Origin: Aldehydirespirator sp965220345
GTDB taxonomy: Bacteria; Actinomycetota; Acidimicrobiia; Acidimicrobiales; Aldehydirespiratoraceae
Direction: 5' to 3'
Assembly: GCA_965220345.1 (NCBI GenBank)
Contig: OZ244822.1
Span: 2,728,001 to 2,792,000, forward strand
DNA: 64,000 bases
Shown piece by piece: positions 54,655 through 63,235 of the stretch. The position numbers and the translations under genes were made by a program. The notes under the pieces were generated by a model. It saw only the letters and a program-made list of their open reading frames with translations. It was not told where the DNA came from and did no database searches. Position 1 is the first letter of the stretch. Every line of letters starts with the position of its first letter.

Positions 54655-54966
54655 GTGGAATGCGCGAAGGCGGTCACTCTCGGCGAAGCACTGCTACCTA
54701 TGGGGCTCGCCCAAAGCCTTGCTATGACAGCCCAGGCTGTTCAGATGCCTGATGGCTTCAGCGAAACCGAGAAACAGCTGGTATCAGCGCTAGCCTTTGA
54801 GCACAGTGTGTCAAAAATAGCCATCAATCTCCACTACAGCGAACGCACCATCCGACGAAAACTCCAAACTCTCTACATCAAGCTAGGTGTCGCTACCCGA
54901 AGTGAAGTTATCCATCGCTGTCAAAAAATCACAAACGCTGAACAAACCAACAAAATCGAAACATAA
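54655..54966 (+). CDS. Small LuxR-type HTH protein or fragment
   Basis: The product has 103 residues from GTG 54655, with a stop codon directly upstream in frame. From MGLAQSLAMTAQAVQMPDGF onward it is nearly the same as the copy at 50881, with the same GerE-type HTH (SVSKIAINLHYSERTIRRKL). There is no receiver or ATPase domain. It is either a minimal HTH regulator of the divergent protease-lipoprotein genes or the preserved tail of a larger regulator. Confidence 0.55.
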   Translation: MECAKAVTLGEALLPMGLAQSLAMTAQAVQMPDGFSETEKQLVSALAFEHSVSKIAINLHYSERTIRRKLQTLYIKLGVATRSEVIHRCQKITNAEQTNKIET

Positions 54967-55087
54967 AACAACCAAGCAGTTGACTTCCAGCCATCTCTCT
55001 CTCTGCGTGCCGCCAAGGATGGCGTTCAGCCAGGCTCAGACACTACTGGAAACGCCAAGGGCAGATCGGTTATTCACCAACGATACC

Positions 55088-55927
55088 CTAGGGGCCCAGC
55101 TCATCCTGCGTGTCGAAGAGGTTGCCTGGAGTGACAGTTGAGGTGGTACTGTTATCGCTCTCCACAACGCGTCCCACCGCTCGGGCATCATCGAGAGTTA
55201 GCTCATGATCAATCTGTCGATACTCGCCGTCCTCTACGGTGACGGGTCTAGCGAGCGGTACGTCTTCGGCATATCCGATCCTCTCTTCATCCAGCATGGG
55301 GGCCACCCCGCCTGGTGTGTTGAAGAAGTAGTAGCCGGATCCGTAGAAAGGACTTCTCTCTTCAGTATCTTCAGTGAGGTAGACAATATAGGAGGGGTTC
55401 CTCAGCCGCGAGCGCGCTTCGATGCCCGGCTTAATTGTATCCATAGGATCTTCCCAAATGCGGAACCTGATAGTGGAATCCGGATTCAGAACAAGTGTCC
55501 TTACAGCAACCGTAACGATATTTGAGCTTGCTGGTATTTCTCCCGTCAAGAGTTCGTCAACCGTGAATACAATACCGTCATAGACATCATACCCTCTGTC
55601 CTCAGCGGGCGTGTCAGAAGAATTTGGTAGGGTCTTGATACGTTCCACATAGCCTGTGATCCGGCCAACAAAGCCTAAGGCTGACGTATCGCTGAGAGAT
55701 TTAAGATCTTCCTTAAGATACCAGTAACTATAGCTAGCAGTAAGCGGGATTGATGTATCTAGCACAGCGATACTATCCTTATTAGAAGCGCTAATTGAAG
55801 AGTCCGACTCAGTTCGATGATGCACTGTTTCGGTAACGGATCCAGTACAGGCACTCAATAAACCTGTGGCTGATATACTCAAAATTACAAGTTTATAACT
55901 CCAGTATTGATGTACAATTTCTAACAT
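55088..55927 (-). CDS. Lipoprotein of unknown function, paralogue of the repeat lipoprotein
   Basis: About 279 residues from ATG 55927, chosen because GGAGG lies 8 bases upstream. The signal (KLVILSISATGLLSACTGS) has lipobox LSAC. The remaining domain (LGFVGRITGYVERIKTL, YDVYDGIVFTVDELLTGEI, YYFFNTPGGVAPMLDEERIG, HELTLDDARAVG) aligns with the C-terminal 200 residues of the lipoprotein at 51170. It lacks the two N-terminal repeats. A surface-exposed binding role is a guess. The dead metalloprotease lies just upstream, mirroring the protease-lipoprotein order at 51-54 kb. Confidence 0.7.
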   Translation of the reverse strand: MLEIVHQYWSYKLVILSISATGLLSACTGSVTETVHHRTESDSSISASNKDSIAVLDTSIPLTASYSYWYLKEDLKSLSDTSALGFVGRITGYVERIKTLPNSSDTPAEDRGYDVYDGIVFTVDELLTGEIPASSNIVTVAVRTLVLNPDSTIRFRIWEDPMDTIKPGIEARSRLRNPSYIVYLTEDTEERSPFYGSGYYFFNTPGGVAPMLDEERIGYAEDVPLARPVTVEDGEYRQIDHELTLDDARAVGRVVESDNSTTSTVTPGNLFDTQDELGP

Positions 55928-55965
55928 TTTTAAAACCTCCATATAGTTTGCTTATCGATAATTCA

Positions 55966-56539
55966 TTACTTGTAATTGATGTCTCGAATCTCCCACCATG
56001 CGAGCCTATTATTTTCACCATTCGTCATGCATGAAGCTCTAGCTGTGCCATGCCCAAAACCAACTGAGTGAGCAATCTCATGACACACAAGATTATTCTG
56101 AAGAAGATCATTCAACAACACAGCATCGTCAGCAATCGTTATTTTGATCGATTGCATTTACTCGAACTCGCCCAATCTATACATACATAATTACCGCCAA
56201 CATCTCCTGGTATGAATGTTACTAACTAATATATATCGACATGAGAAGCATAGGATACAAGGCGTGAAAAAGTTAGATCAGTTGGCTCATAATTGCCTTC
56301 ACCTCCTGAAACGTCAAATCGTGATTGCCAATGTGATCGCTCAACAGGATTGCTTTCAACGGAAACATGAGTATGGATACTGTTATCAGCAAACGGGGAG
56401 CCAAATGGCGCAGCACCTGCAACTCTAGTAATTTGGAAAAATGCTGCATGTGATGCTAAGAATGTAGATGATGCAAAAATAGCAGTTAATTCAGCAAATA
56501 TAATAAGATACCTAATTTTATCAGTTGACTACTAGGCAT
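55966..56539 (-). pseudogene. M10-like secreted zinc metalloprotease, multiply disrupted
   Basis: The last 63 codons hold a perfect zinc site, CHEIAHSVGFGHG (HExxHxxGxxH), and ASCMTN, the metzincin Met-turn region. Upstream in other frames are a probable signal start (ATG 56539, MPSSQLIKLGILLYL), a hydrophobic AELTAIFASSTFLASHAAF and a middle part (GAAPFGSPFADNSIHTHVSV, WQSRFDVSGGEGNYEPTDLT). At least two frame changes and an in-frame TAG (at DIY) separate these pieces. It is a recent pseudogene, because each piece is still clearly readable. Confidence 0.75.
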
Positions 56540-56574
56540 TATCTTCCCTTTCAAGGATAGCGAAAATCTACTGA

Positions 56575-56663
56575 TACCATCATCTCAGACATCTTGCGGG
56601 CTGTCAAGGACAACAAACGGCCAAACCTCGACAGCCTTCGGCCACCCATAGACAAAACACAAA
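56575..56663. repeat. Third copy of the protease-upstream segment
   Basis: About 90 bases match 49719-49808 and 54366-54455 with a few differences (for example gacaacaaacgg for gacaacacacgg). It lies upstream of the dead metalloprotease, as the other copies lie upstream of the S1 protease, so it may be a shared regulatory region. Confidence 0.8.
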
Positions 56664-56700
56664 CACCAACCCATGGGGCGACAGGGGTATCTGAGAGCAG

Positions 56701-58554
56701 TTAGGGCTTGTTGTGTAGAGTGGCGTAGACGTTTTCGGCGACCTTGTCGGGCAGCCATGCCAAAGCTTTTAACTCTTGCAGTTCGGCTCGCTGAACGGCT
56801 CGCACCCCACCTAACTCCCTGACGAGACGAGCTTTTCGTACCGGACCCAGCCCAACGATGCCGTCAAGCACTGAAGCAGTCATACGCTTGCCACGCAGGC
56901 TGCGATGATAATCAACTGCAAAACGGTGGCTTTCATCACGGATGCGCTGCAACATATAAAGAGCTTCTGACTGACGCGGTATCCGCAGAGGCTCAGACCG
57001 GCCCGGCACAAACACCTCTTCAAACTGTTTAGCCAAAGCCGCAGCAGGAATCTCATCTTCGAGACCGAGATCTTCTAACACCTCGACCGCCACACCAAGC
57101 TGCCCTTTGCCTCCATCCACTAGCAGCAGTTGCGGAGGATACGAAAACCTACCATCGCGTTCAGCCACAGGCCGAGCCCGCTGCTCTAGATAGCTGCTCA
57201 AACGCCTAGACAGCACTTCACGCATCGCCGCGAAATCGTCGTTGCCGGGCACCGACCGAATCTTGAAACGCCGATAATCGGACTTCTTTGGTAGCCCATC
57301 CTCAAGCACCACCATCGAACCCACATAATCCTGCCCCGACAGATGGCTCATGTCGTAGCACTCAATCCGTAGCGGTGCCTCACTCAAACCAAGATGCTGC
57401 TGCAATTCGTTGAGAGCCCGGGCGCGGCTGTTGTGGTCAGTGCTGCGCTTTAGACGATGCCGTGCAAAAGACTCGGCGGCGTTGCGGATGACAGTGTCTT
57501 GCAATGCCCGCTTATCACCTCGCTGTGGCACCCGTATCTGCACTTGCGACTGGCGCATCTCGCTAAGCCATTCACTGTAAAGGTCGGCTTGAGCTGGCAT
57601 ATCGGGCACCAGCACCTGCTTAGGCCATCCCAGCGGATTGTCATCGAAATAAAGTCTCTCCAGCGAACGGCTCACCAGTTCGCTGCGGTCAAGTTCTTCG
57701 GCTTTGTCGATCATGAAACCGCGGCGTCCCATCACCCGACCACGACGCACAAAAAACACCTGCACCGCAGCCTCTAAAGCATCATCCGCGATACCGATCA
57801 CGTCAAAGTCTTCATCTCGGGCACCCACCATCTGCTGAGACTCCACCGCTTTACGCACCGCTGCCAGCCGATCACGCAGCCGCGCAGCTCTCTCATAGTC
57901 AAGTTCAGCCGCAGCAGCCGACATCTCGCTCTCGAGGCGTTCGATCACCGGTTCGCTGTCACCTTCTAAGAACCTCAGCAGATCAGACACCAACGCGGCG
58001 TAATCATTAGCCGATATTTCGCCTACGCAAGGCCCAGAACACTTCTCTATGTGATACAGCAGACACGGCTTGCCCAGGCTTGCATAACGCCGGAACTTGC
58101 CGTCGGTGCAGGTACGGATCGGGAAGGTACGCAACAACAGATCAAGAGTGTCACGTATCGCGTAAGCATGACCGTAAGGGCCGAAATAGCGATTGCCTCG
58201 ACGACGACGACCTCTCATTACCATAGCCCGAGGCCACTCATCAAGCATCGTCACACACAGAAACGGATACGACTTATCATCGGTGTAGCGGACGTTGAAC
58301 CGAGGCCGATGTCGTTGAATCAACGAATACTCAAGCATTAGCGCCTCGACTTCGTTGCCTACCTGGATCCATTCAACGGATGCCGCCGCATCCATCATCT
58401 GGCGAGTACGCAACGCCAGATGCGAACCGAAATAGCTGTTAAGCCGCGAGCGCAGGCTCTTGGCTTTGCCGACATAGATGACACGGCCGTCGGCATCAAA
58501 GAACTGATACGACCCAGGCGCGTCTGGGATCGACCCAGCCTCAGGGCGCTTCAT
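56701..58554 (-). CDS. uvrC: Excinuclease ABC subunit C
   Basis: About 617 residues from ATG 58554 (GTG 58560 is an alternative). Domains in order: GIY-YIG nuclease (GSYQFFDADGRVIYVGKAKS), Cys-containing linker (KPCLLYHIEKCSGPCVGEI), UVR motif (ELDYERAARLRDRLAAV), RNase H-like endonuclease (IECYDMSHLSGQDYVGSMVV, LLVDGGKGQLGVAVEVL) and a C-terminal helix-hairpin-helix (LDGIVGLGPVRKARLVRELG). It makes the dual incision in nucleotide excision repair. It is 36 bases downstream of uvrA. Confidence 0.95.
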   Translation of the reverse strand: MKRPEAGSIPDAPGSYQFFDADGRVIYVGKAKSLRSRLNSYFGSHLALRTRQMMDAAASVEWIQVGNEVEALMLEYSLIQRHRPRFNVRYTDDKSYPFLCVTMLDEWPRAMVMRGRRRRGNRYFGPYGHAYAIRDTLDLLLRTFPIRTCTDGKFRRYASLGKPCLLYHIEKCSGPCVGEISANDYAALVSDLLRFLEGDSEPVIERLESEMSAAAAELDYERAARLRDRLAAVRKAVESQQMVGARDEDFDVIGIADDALEAAVQVFFVRRGRVMGRRGFMIDKAEELDRSELVSRSLERLYFDDNPLGWPKQVLVPDMPAQADLYSEWLSEMRQSQVQIRVPQRGDKRALQDTVIRNAAESFARHRLKRSTDHNSRARALNELQQHLGLSEAPLRIECYDMSHLSGQDYVGSMVVLEDGLPKKSDYRRFKIRSVPGNDDFAAMREVLSRRLSSYLEQRARPVAERDGRFSYPPQLLLVDGGKGQLGVAVEVLEDLGLEDEIPAAALAKQFEEVFVPGRSEPLRIPRQSEALYMLQRIRDESHRFAVDYHRSLRGKRMTASVLDGIVGLGPVRKARLVRELGGVRAVQRAELQELKALAWLPDKVAENVYATLHNKP

Positions 58555-58590
58555 CACCACACTGCCACCATGGGCCTGTTAACCCTGCTG

Positions 58591-61551
58591 TTACACAAGC
58601 ATTTCATGCAAGTAACGACCGGTATGGCTTTCCGGCACTTCAGCTACCTGCTCAGGGGTTCCCTCAGCCACGATCCGCCCGCCTCCAGAACCACCCTCGG
58701 GACCTAAATCAATAATCCAATCAGCGGTTTTGATCACGTCAAGGTTGTGCTCAATGACTACTACCGTGTTGCCTTGATCCACCAGCCGACCCAGCACTGT
58801 AAGCAGTTTGCGGACATCCTCAAAATGCAGCCCTGTGGTGGGCTCATCCAAGATGTACATGGTGTGACCCGTGGAACGCTTAGCCAGTTCGCTAGAGAGC
58901 TTGACACGCTGCGCTTCGCCACCCGACAAAGTGGGCGCAGGCTGACCAAGTCGAACATAACCGAGACCCACATCCACCAGAGTGCTCATATGGCGAGCGA
59001 TCACCGGCTGGTTAGCAAAAAACTCCAAAGCTTCCTCGCACGGCATGTCTAGCACATCAGCGATATTGAGCCCCTTGAAGGTCACTTCCAGCGTGTCACG
59101 GTTGTAGCGCTTTCCCTTACAGACTTCGCAAGGCACATATACATCAGGCAGGAAATGCATTTCTATGCGAATAGTGCCGTCACCGCTACAAGCTTCGCAA
59201 CGCCCGCCTGCCACATTAAACGAGAACCTTCCCGGCATATAGCCACGCACTTTCGCTTCGGAAGTATTCGCGAAAAGCTTGCGCACATGATCAAAGACTT
59301 TGGTGTATGTCGCCGGATTGGATCTTGGGGTGCGGCCTATCGGCGACTGGTCAATACCAATGACCTTGTCGAGATGACCGACCCCGTCGACGCGGGTGTG
59401 ATGCCCGGGCGGGAGCTTCGAACGGTAGACGTGCTGCATCAACGCACGATGCAGTATCTCGTTAACCAGCGAAGATTTGCCCGAACCCGACACTCCAGTC
59501 ACGCACACCAAACGCTGTAACGGAAAAGCCACATCAATATTGTCGAGATTGTTCTCACGGGCACCTCGCACCACCAACTGAGTTCCGTCGCCTTTTCGAC
59601 GCATCTGCGGTATCTCAATACGGCGCTCCCCCGTCAGATACTGACCGGTGATTGAGTCTTTGACTTTGAGTAAGTCTTTCAGTGATCCAGAATGCACTAC
59701 TGTGCCTCCGTGCTCGCCAGCGCCCGGGCCGATATCCACCACATGATCAGCCACTCGTATGGTTTCCTCGTCATGCTCCACGACCAGCACAGTGTTACCG
59801 AGGTCACGCATTCGCAGCATGGTGTCGATGAGACGCCGATTATCGCGCTGATGCAAGCCGATAGAGGGCTCATCAAGCACGTACAGCACACCTACTAGAC
59901 CCGAACCGACCTGACTAGCAAGACGAATGCGCTGAGCTTCGCCGCCTGCCAGTGTGGCTGCGCCGCGTGACAGGTTCAAATAATCCAGTCCCACGTCAAG
60001 CAAAAACCCGAGCCGTGAAAGTATCTCTTTGAGCACCTGATCAGCGATCATGGTGTCACGGTCATCAAGATCTAACTCGGCGAGGGTCTTGGCTGCATCA
60101 GCTATCGGCATCTCACACAGTTCGTGAATGTTTCGACCGTCCACCGTCACCGCTAGCGACATGGGATTGAGCCTGGCACCATTGCATTCACCGCAGGGCA
60201 CTTGGCGCATGTAACCCTCAATGTTTTCGCGGGCTGCGTCGCTTTCGGATTCTTCATGACGGCGCATCAGATGAGGCACAATCCCCTCAAAGCGCGCCTC
60301 ATAAACCCGTCGTCGTCCGAAACGGTTCTCATAGCGGACTTTCACTCGCCCCTTCACACCTTTGGCATACAAAAGCAGATCACGTTGGCGGGCAGGCAGC
60401 GAACCCCAGGGCACATCCTGCTTGATGCCGTATTCTTCGCAGATCGCTTCCACCAGTCGCGGGTAGTAACGCGACCTGCTAGCAGCCCACGGGGCGATGG
60501 CACCACTAGCGACTGTTACATCGGGGTCAGGCACCACAAGCTGAGGGTCAACCTCAAAAACACTGCCTAGACCATCACAATGCGAACACGCCCCGTAAGG
60601 CGAGTTGAACGAGAAGTTGCGCGGCGCTAACTCCTCGAAAGACTTGCCATCAGACGGGCGTGCCAAATGCTGGCTAAACACAACTCGACGCGGCGTTTCA
60701 ATGTCAATGTCGGTGCCACTGTCAATGTTGGTGTCGGCAGCAGCTGCTTGGGCAGCTTTATCTGAACTAACCGAGTTAGCTGAGTTAGCTGACCTAGAAG
60801 GCACTATCTCGATCTCGACGAGGCCGTCAGCCAGACGCAAAGCGGTTTCAATTGAGTCGGTGAGGCGGCGCTCAACCCCGTCACGCAACACCAGACGGTC
60901 GACCACCACAGCAATGTCGTGCATCTCGTAGCGGGCCAGTTCTAAGCCATCGCTGCCTCCCGACAAGCCAGTGGCATCAGCCATGTCGGCTAGTTCCACC
61001 AGTTCACCATCCACTATGGCGCGAGCGAATCCTTGGCTAGCCAGATCGGTGAGCAGCGTGTCGTAGGTGCCTTTGCGGCCCCGCACCACTGGAGCAAGCA
61101 CCTGAAAGCGAGTGCCGGATGCCATTGCTAGAACGCGATCAACGATCTGCTGCGGGGTTTGTCGGACTAGACGCTCACCGGTCTCGGGATCATGAGGCAC
61201 ACCGATACGGGCATACAGCAACCGCAGATAGTCGTATACCTCGGTGACAGTGCCCACAGTTGAGCGAGGATTACGTGAAGCACTCTTCTGGTCGATAGAG
61301 ATGGCCGGAGACAAACCCTCAATGAAATCAACATCGGGTTTGTCCATCTGGCCGAGGAACTGCCGGGCGTAAGCCGAAAGCGACTCGACGTAACGGCGTT
61401 GACCTTCTGCGTAGATCGTGTCGAAAGCCAGCGAACTTTTGCCCGAACCTGAGAGGCCTGTGATAACTATCAGCTGATCACGGGGAAGATCTAGATCAAT
61501 GTCTCGAAGGTTGTGCTCACGCGCCCCCGAAACCACCAGTCGCTCAGCCAC
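58591..61551 (-). CDS. uvrA: Excinuclease ABC subunit A
   Basis: The product has 986 residues. First ATPase site GLSGSGKSSLAFDTIYAEGQ, the first zinc module CSHCDGLG with CGECNGARLN, signature LSRGAATLAGGEAQRIRLAS, the second site GVSGSGKSSLVNEILHRAL, the second zinc module CEACSGDGTIRIEMHFLP with CEVCKGKRY, and LSGGEAQRVKLSSELAKRST are all present. Residues about 255-285 are a Ser/Asn/Asp-rich insert (NSANSVSSDKAAQ, TNIDSGTDIDIE) in the UvrB-binding region, encoded by short repeats. It is the damage-recognition ATPase of excision repair. Confidence 0.95.
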   Translation of the reverse strand: MAERLVVSGAREHNLRDIDLDLPRDQLIVITGLSGSGKSSLAFDTIYAEGQRRYVESLSAYARQFLGQMDKPDVDFIEGLSPAISIDQKSASRNPRSTVGTVTEVYDYLRLLYARIGVPHDPETGERLVRQTPQQIVDRVLAMASGTRFQVLAPVVRGRKGTYDTLLTDLASQGFARAIVDGELVELADMADATGLSGGSDGLELARYEMHDIAVVVDRLVLRDGVERRLTDSIETALRLADGLVEIEIVPSRSANSANSVSSDKAAQAAAADTNIDSGTDIDIETPRRVVFSQHLARPSDGKSFEELAPRNFSFNSPYGACSHCDGLGSVFEVDPQLVVPDPDVTVASGAIAPWAASRSRYYPRLVEAICEEYGIKQDVPWGSLPARQRDLLLYAKGVKGRVKVRYENRFGRRRVYEARFEGIVPHLMRRHEESESDAARENIEGYMRQVPCGECNGARLNPMSLAVTVDGRNIHELCEMPIADAAKTLAELDLDDRDTMIADQVLKEILSRLGFLLDVGLDYLNLSRGAATLAGGEAQRIRLASQVGSGLVGVLYVLDEPSIGLHQRDNRRLIDTMLRMRDLGNTVLVVEHDEETIRVADHVVDIGPGAGEHGGTVVHSGSLKDLLKVKDSITGQYLTGERRIEIPQMRRKGDGTQLVVRGARENNLDNIDVAFPLQRLVCVTGVSGSGKSSLVNEILHRALMQHVYRSKLPPGHHTRVDGVGHLDKVIGIDQSPIGRTPRSNPATYTKVFDHVRKLFANTSEAKVRGYMPGRFSFNVAGGRCEACSGDGTIRIEMHFLPDVYVPCEVCKGKRYNRDTLEVTFKGLNIADVLDMPCEEALEFFANQPVIARHMSTLVDVGLGYVRLGQPAPTLSGGEAQRVKLSSELAKRSTGHTMYILDEPTTGLHFEDVRKLLTVLGRLVDQGNTVVVIEHNLDVIKTADWIIDLGPEGGSGGGRIVAEGTPEQVAEVPESHTGRYLHEMLV

Positions 61552-61638
61552 CTCACAAACTCTACGCAGATACTCAGACCATCAACGCGCACTCTTGAGA
61601 GCATCCGCGCAAGAAACCCCTGCGTGCGGCTGCGCCTG

Positions 61639-62655
61639 TCACGAGCAGGCTGCTAGCACAGCGGCTAGTTCCTCAGGAAGAGGAGACTGAGTCTTGATGA
61701 TCTCGCCGCTGACGGGATGGCTAAAGGCAAGCGAATGAGCGTGCAGGAACGGGCGTTTCAGCGCAAAGGCGGTTCGATCATGTGCTGCGACACCACGGCC
61801 AGAACGTCCAGAACCGTAGGAACCGTGGATGCCGTAGGCGGGATCACCGACCACAGGATGACCGATAGCGCGCAAATGAACTCTGATCTGATGGGTTCGG
61901 CCGGTCTCCAATCGGCAGTCAAGCAGGGCGACACGAGCTGGGGCGGTGAAGCGCTGCTTGACCTGATAGTGAGTTCGAGCGGTGCGGCCCCTTTCGGTGA
62001 CGGTCATTCGCAGAGGATTGCGGCTAGAGCGGCCTACGGGAGCATCAACAACTCCTGCTGAAGCTTCGGGATGTCCCCAGATCAGCGCATAGTAGACCCG
62101 TTCGGGTTGATGTGATCGCATCTGCTTAACCAGTGATTGGTAGGCGCGCTCGCTGCGAGCGACGACCAGCAGCCCAGAAGTGTCACGGTCGAGTCGATGC
62201 ACGATTCCAGGCCTAGCAGGGTCTCCAACCTCGGCGATTTCGGGGTAGCGGGCCAGAAGCCCGTTGACGAGAGTGCCTTGATCATGCCCGGCACCTGGAT
62301 GCACTACCAGTCCGGCCTGCTTGTCCACTACCACTATGTCAGAATCCTCAAACACCACTGCAAATCTGCCGATAGCTACAGCCTCGTCGGGCAGCAGAAC
62401 TGGATCTTCTGCGACTGTGGCGGTGATCAGAAGGCACTCGCCCTGAGCAACCCGGCGCGAACCAGCAGTGACCACCACACCATTTACCTGCACATCACCT
62501 TCAGTCACAAGACGAGCCGCTGTGGAGCGGCTCACGTCAGCCAACAACGCCACCGCCCGATCTAGGCGCATACCGTCGAGAGCGGCACCTATGGGCTCTA
62601 TGTGCGGCTCATAGGTGTCTGCGTTGCCGCTTGAAGGTTGAGTCGCTTGAGTCAC
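61639..62655 (-). CDS. RluD-type ribosomal RNA pseudouridine synthase
   Basis: About 339 residues if started at GTG 62655; the open frame overlaps lspA to 62772 without a good start. An S4 RNA-binding domain (LDGMRLDRAVALLADVSRST, then AARLVTEGDVQVNGVV) is followed by the catalytic domain: VVDKQAGLVVHPGAGHDQGT, GIVHRLDRDTSGLLVVARSE (catalytic Asp) and LETGRTHQIRVHLRAIGHPV. It is in the RluA/C/D family; the exact uridine is not assignable. It has a Gly/Ser insert (HGSYGSGRSGRG) near the end. Its place directly after lspA is a widely conserved gene order. Confidence 0.9.
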   Translation of the reverse strand: MTQATQPSSGNADTYEPHIEPIGAALDGMRLDRAVALLADVSRSTAARLVTEGDVQVNGVVVTAGSRRVAQGECLLITATVAEDPVLLPDEAVAIGRFAVVFEDSDIVVVDKQAGLVVHPGAGHDQGTLVNGLLARYPEIAEVGDPARPGIVHRLDRDTSGLLVVARSERAYQSLVKQMRSHQPERVYYALIWGHPEASAGVVDAPVGRSSRNPLRMTVTERGRTARTHYQVKQRFTAPARVALLDCRLETGRTHQIRVHLRAIGHPVVGDPAYGIHGSYGSGRSGRGVAAHDRTAFALKRPFLHAHSLAFSHPVSGEIIKTQSPLPEELAAVLAACS

Positions 62656-62677
62656 GGGCAGGAATCGAATGCAAGAA

Positions 62678-63229
62678 TCACGAGTCTTGATGCTGATTTG
62701 TGCTGGGCGGAGCTTGAGCAGCTGATTCCCGCAAGATGCCAGCGCGCCGGTAAGAGTGCCACACCATAACAATGCCTCCGACCACTACTCCCATGTCGGC
62801 CACGTTCCACACCGGCCACCACTGCACATCAATGAAATCAACCACAGCCCCTTGAAGGAAACCGTCGTCAGAGCGGAAGAGGCGATCGCTGAGGTTGCCG
62901 AGCGCTCCCCCGGCGATGCAGCCAGCAGCAACCGCAGACCAACGGTCCGACACTAGGCGACGGTTAAGCAGCAGCACGGCAGTAACCCCGACCGCTGCCA
63001 TTCCAAGCAGCGGCCCCAGCCCTTGAAAACTGCCGAAAGCGGCACCAGTGTTGAAGACGAGCCGCAGCCTCAGGGTCCACACCAGATCAATGATCCGACC
63101 GTTGTCGAGTGCCTGCAAAGCCCACCATTTGGTGATTTGATCAACGGCCAGCAGCGACGCGGCTGCTATTAGGGCTCTTGGCGTGTGGCGGTAGGCACGC
63201 CCGGTGGTCACCGGGGCGGGCATTATCAA
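62678..63229 (-). CDS. lspA: Lipoprotein signal peptidase (signal peptidase II)
   Basis: The product has 183 residues with four membrane helices. Catalytic aspartates are in GGALGNLSDRLFR and VWNVADMGVVVGG, with the typical VDQITKWWALQ and LVFNTGAAFGSFQGLG motifs. It cleaves prolipoproteins after lipid transfer, and would process the lipoproteins encoded at 15, 52 and 55 kb. It sits 6 bases after the DksA-like gene and is followed by the pseudouridine synthase. Confidence 0.93.
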   Translation of the reverse strand: MIMPAPVTTGRAYRHTPRALIAAASLLAVDQITKWWALQALDNGRIIDLVWTLRLRLVFNTGAAFGSFQGLGPLLGMAAVGVTAVLLLNRRLVSDRWSAVAAGCIAGGALGNLSDRLFRSDDGFLQGAVVDFIDVQWWPVWNVADMGVVVGGIVMVWHSYRRAGILRESAAQAPPSTNQHQDS

Positions 63230-63235
63230 ATGCTT

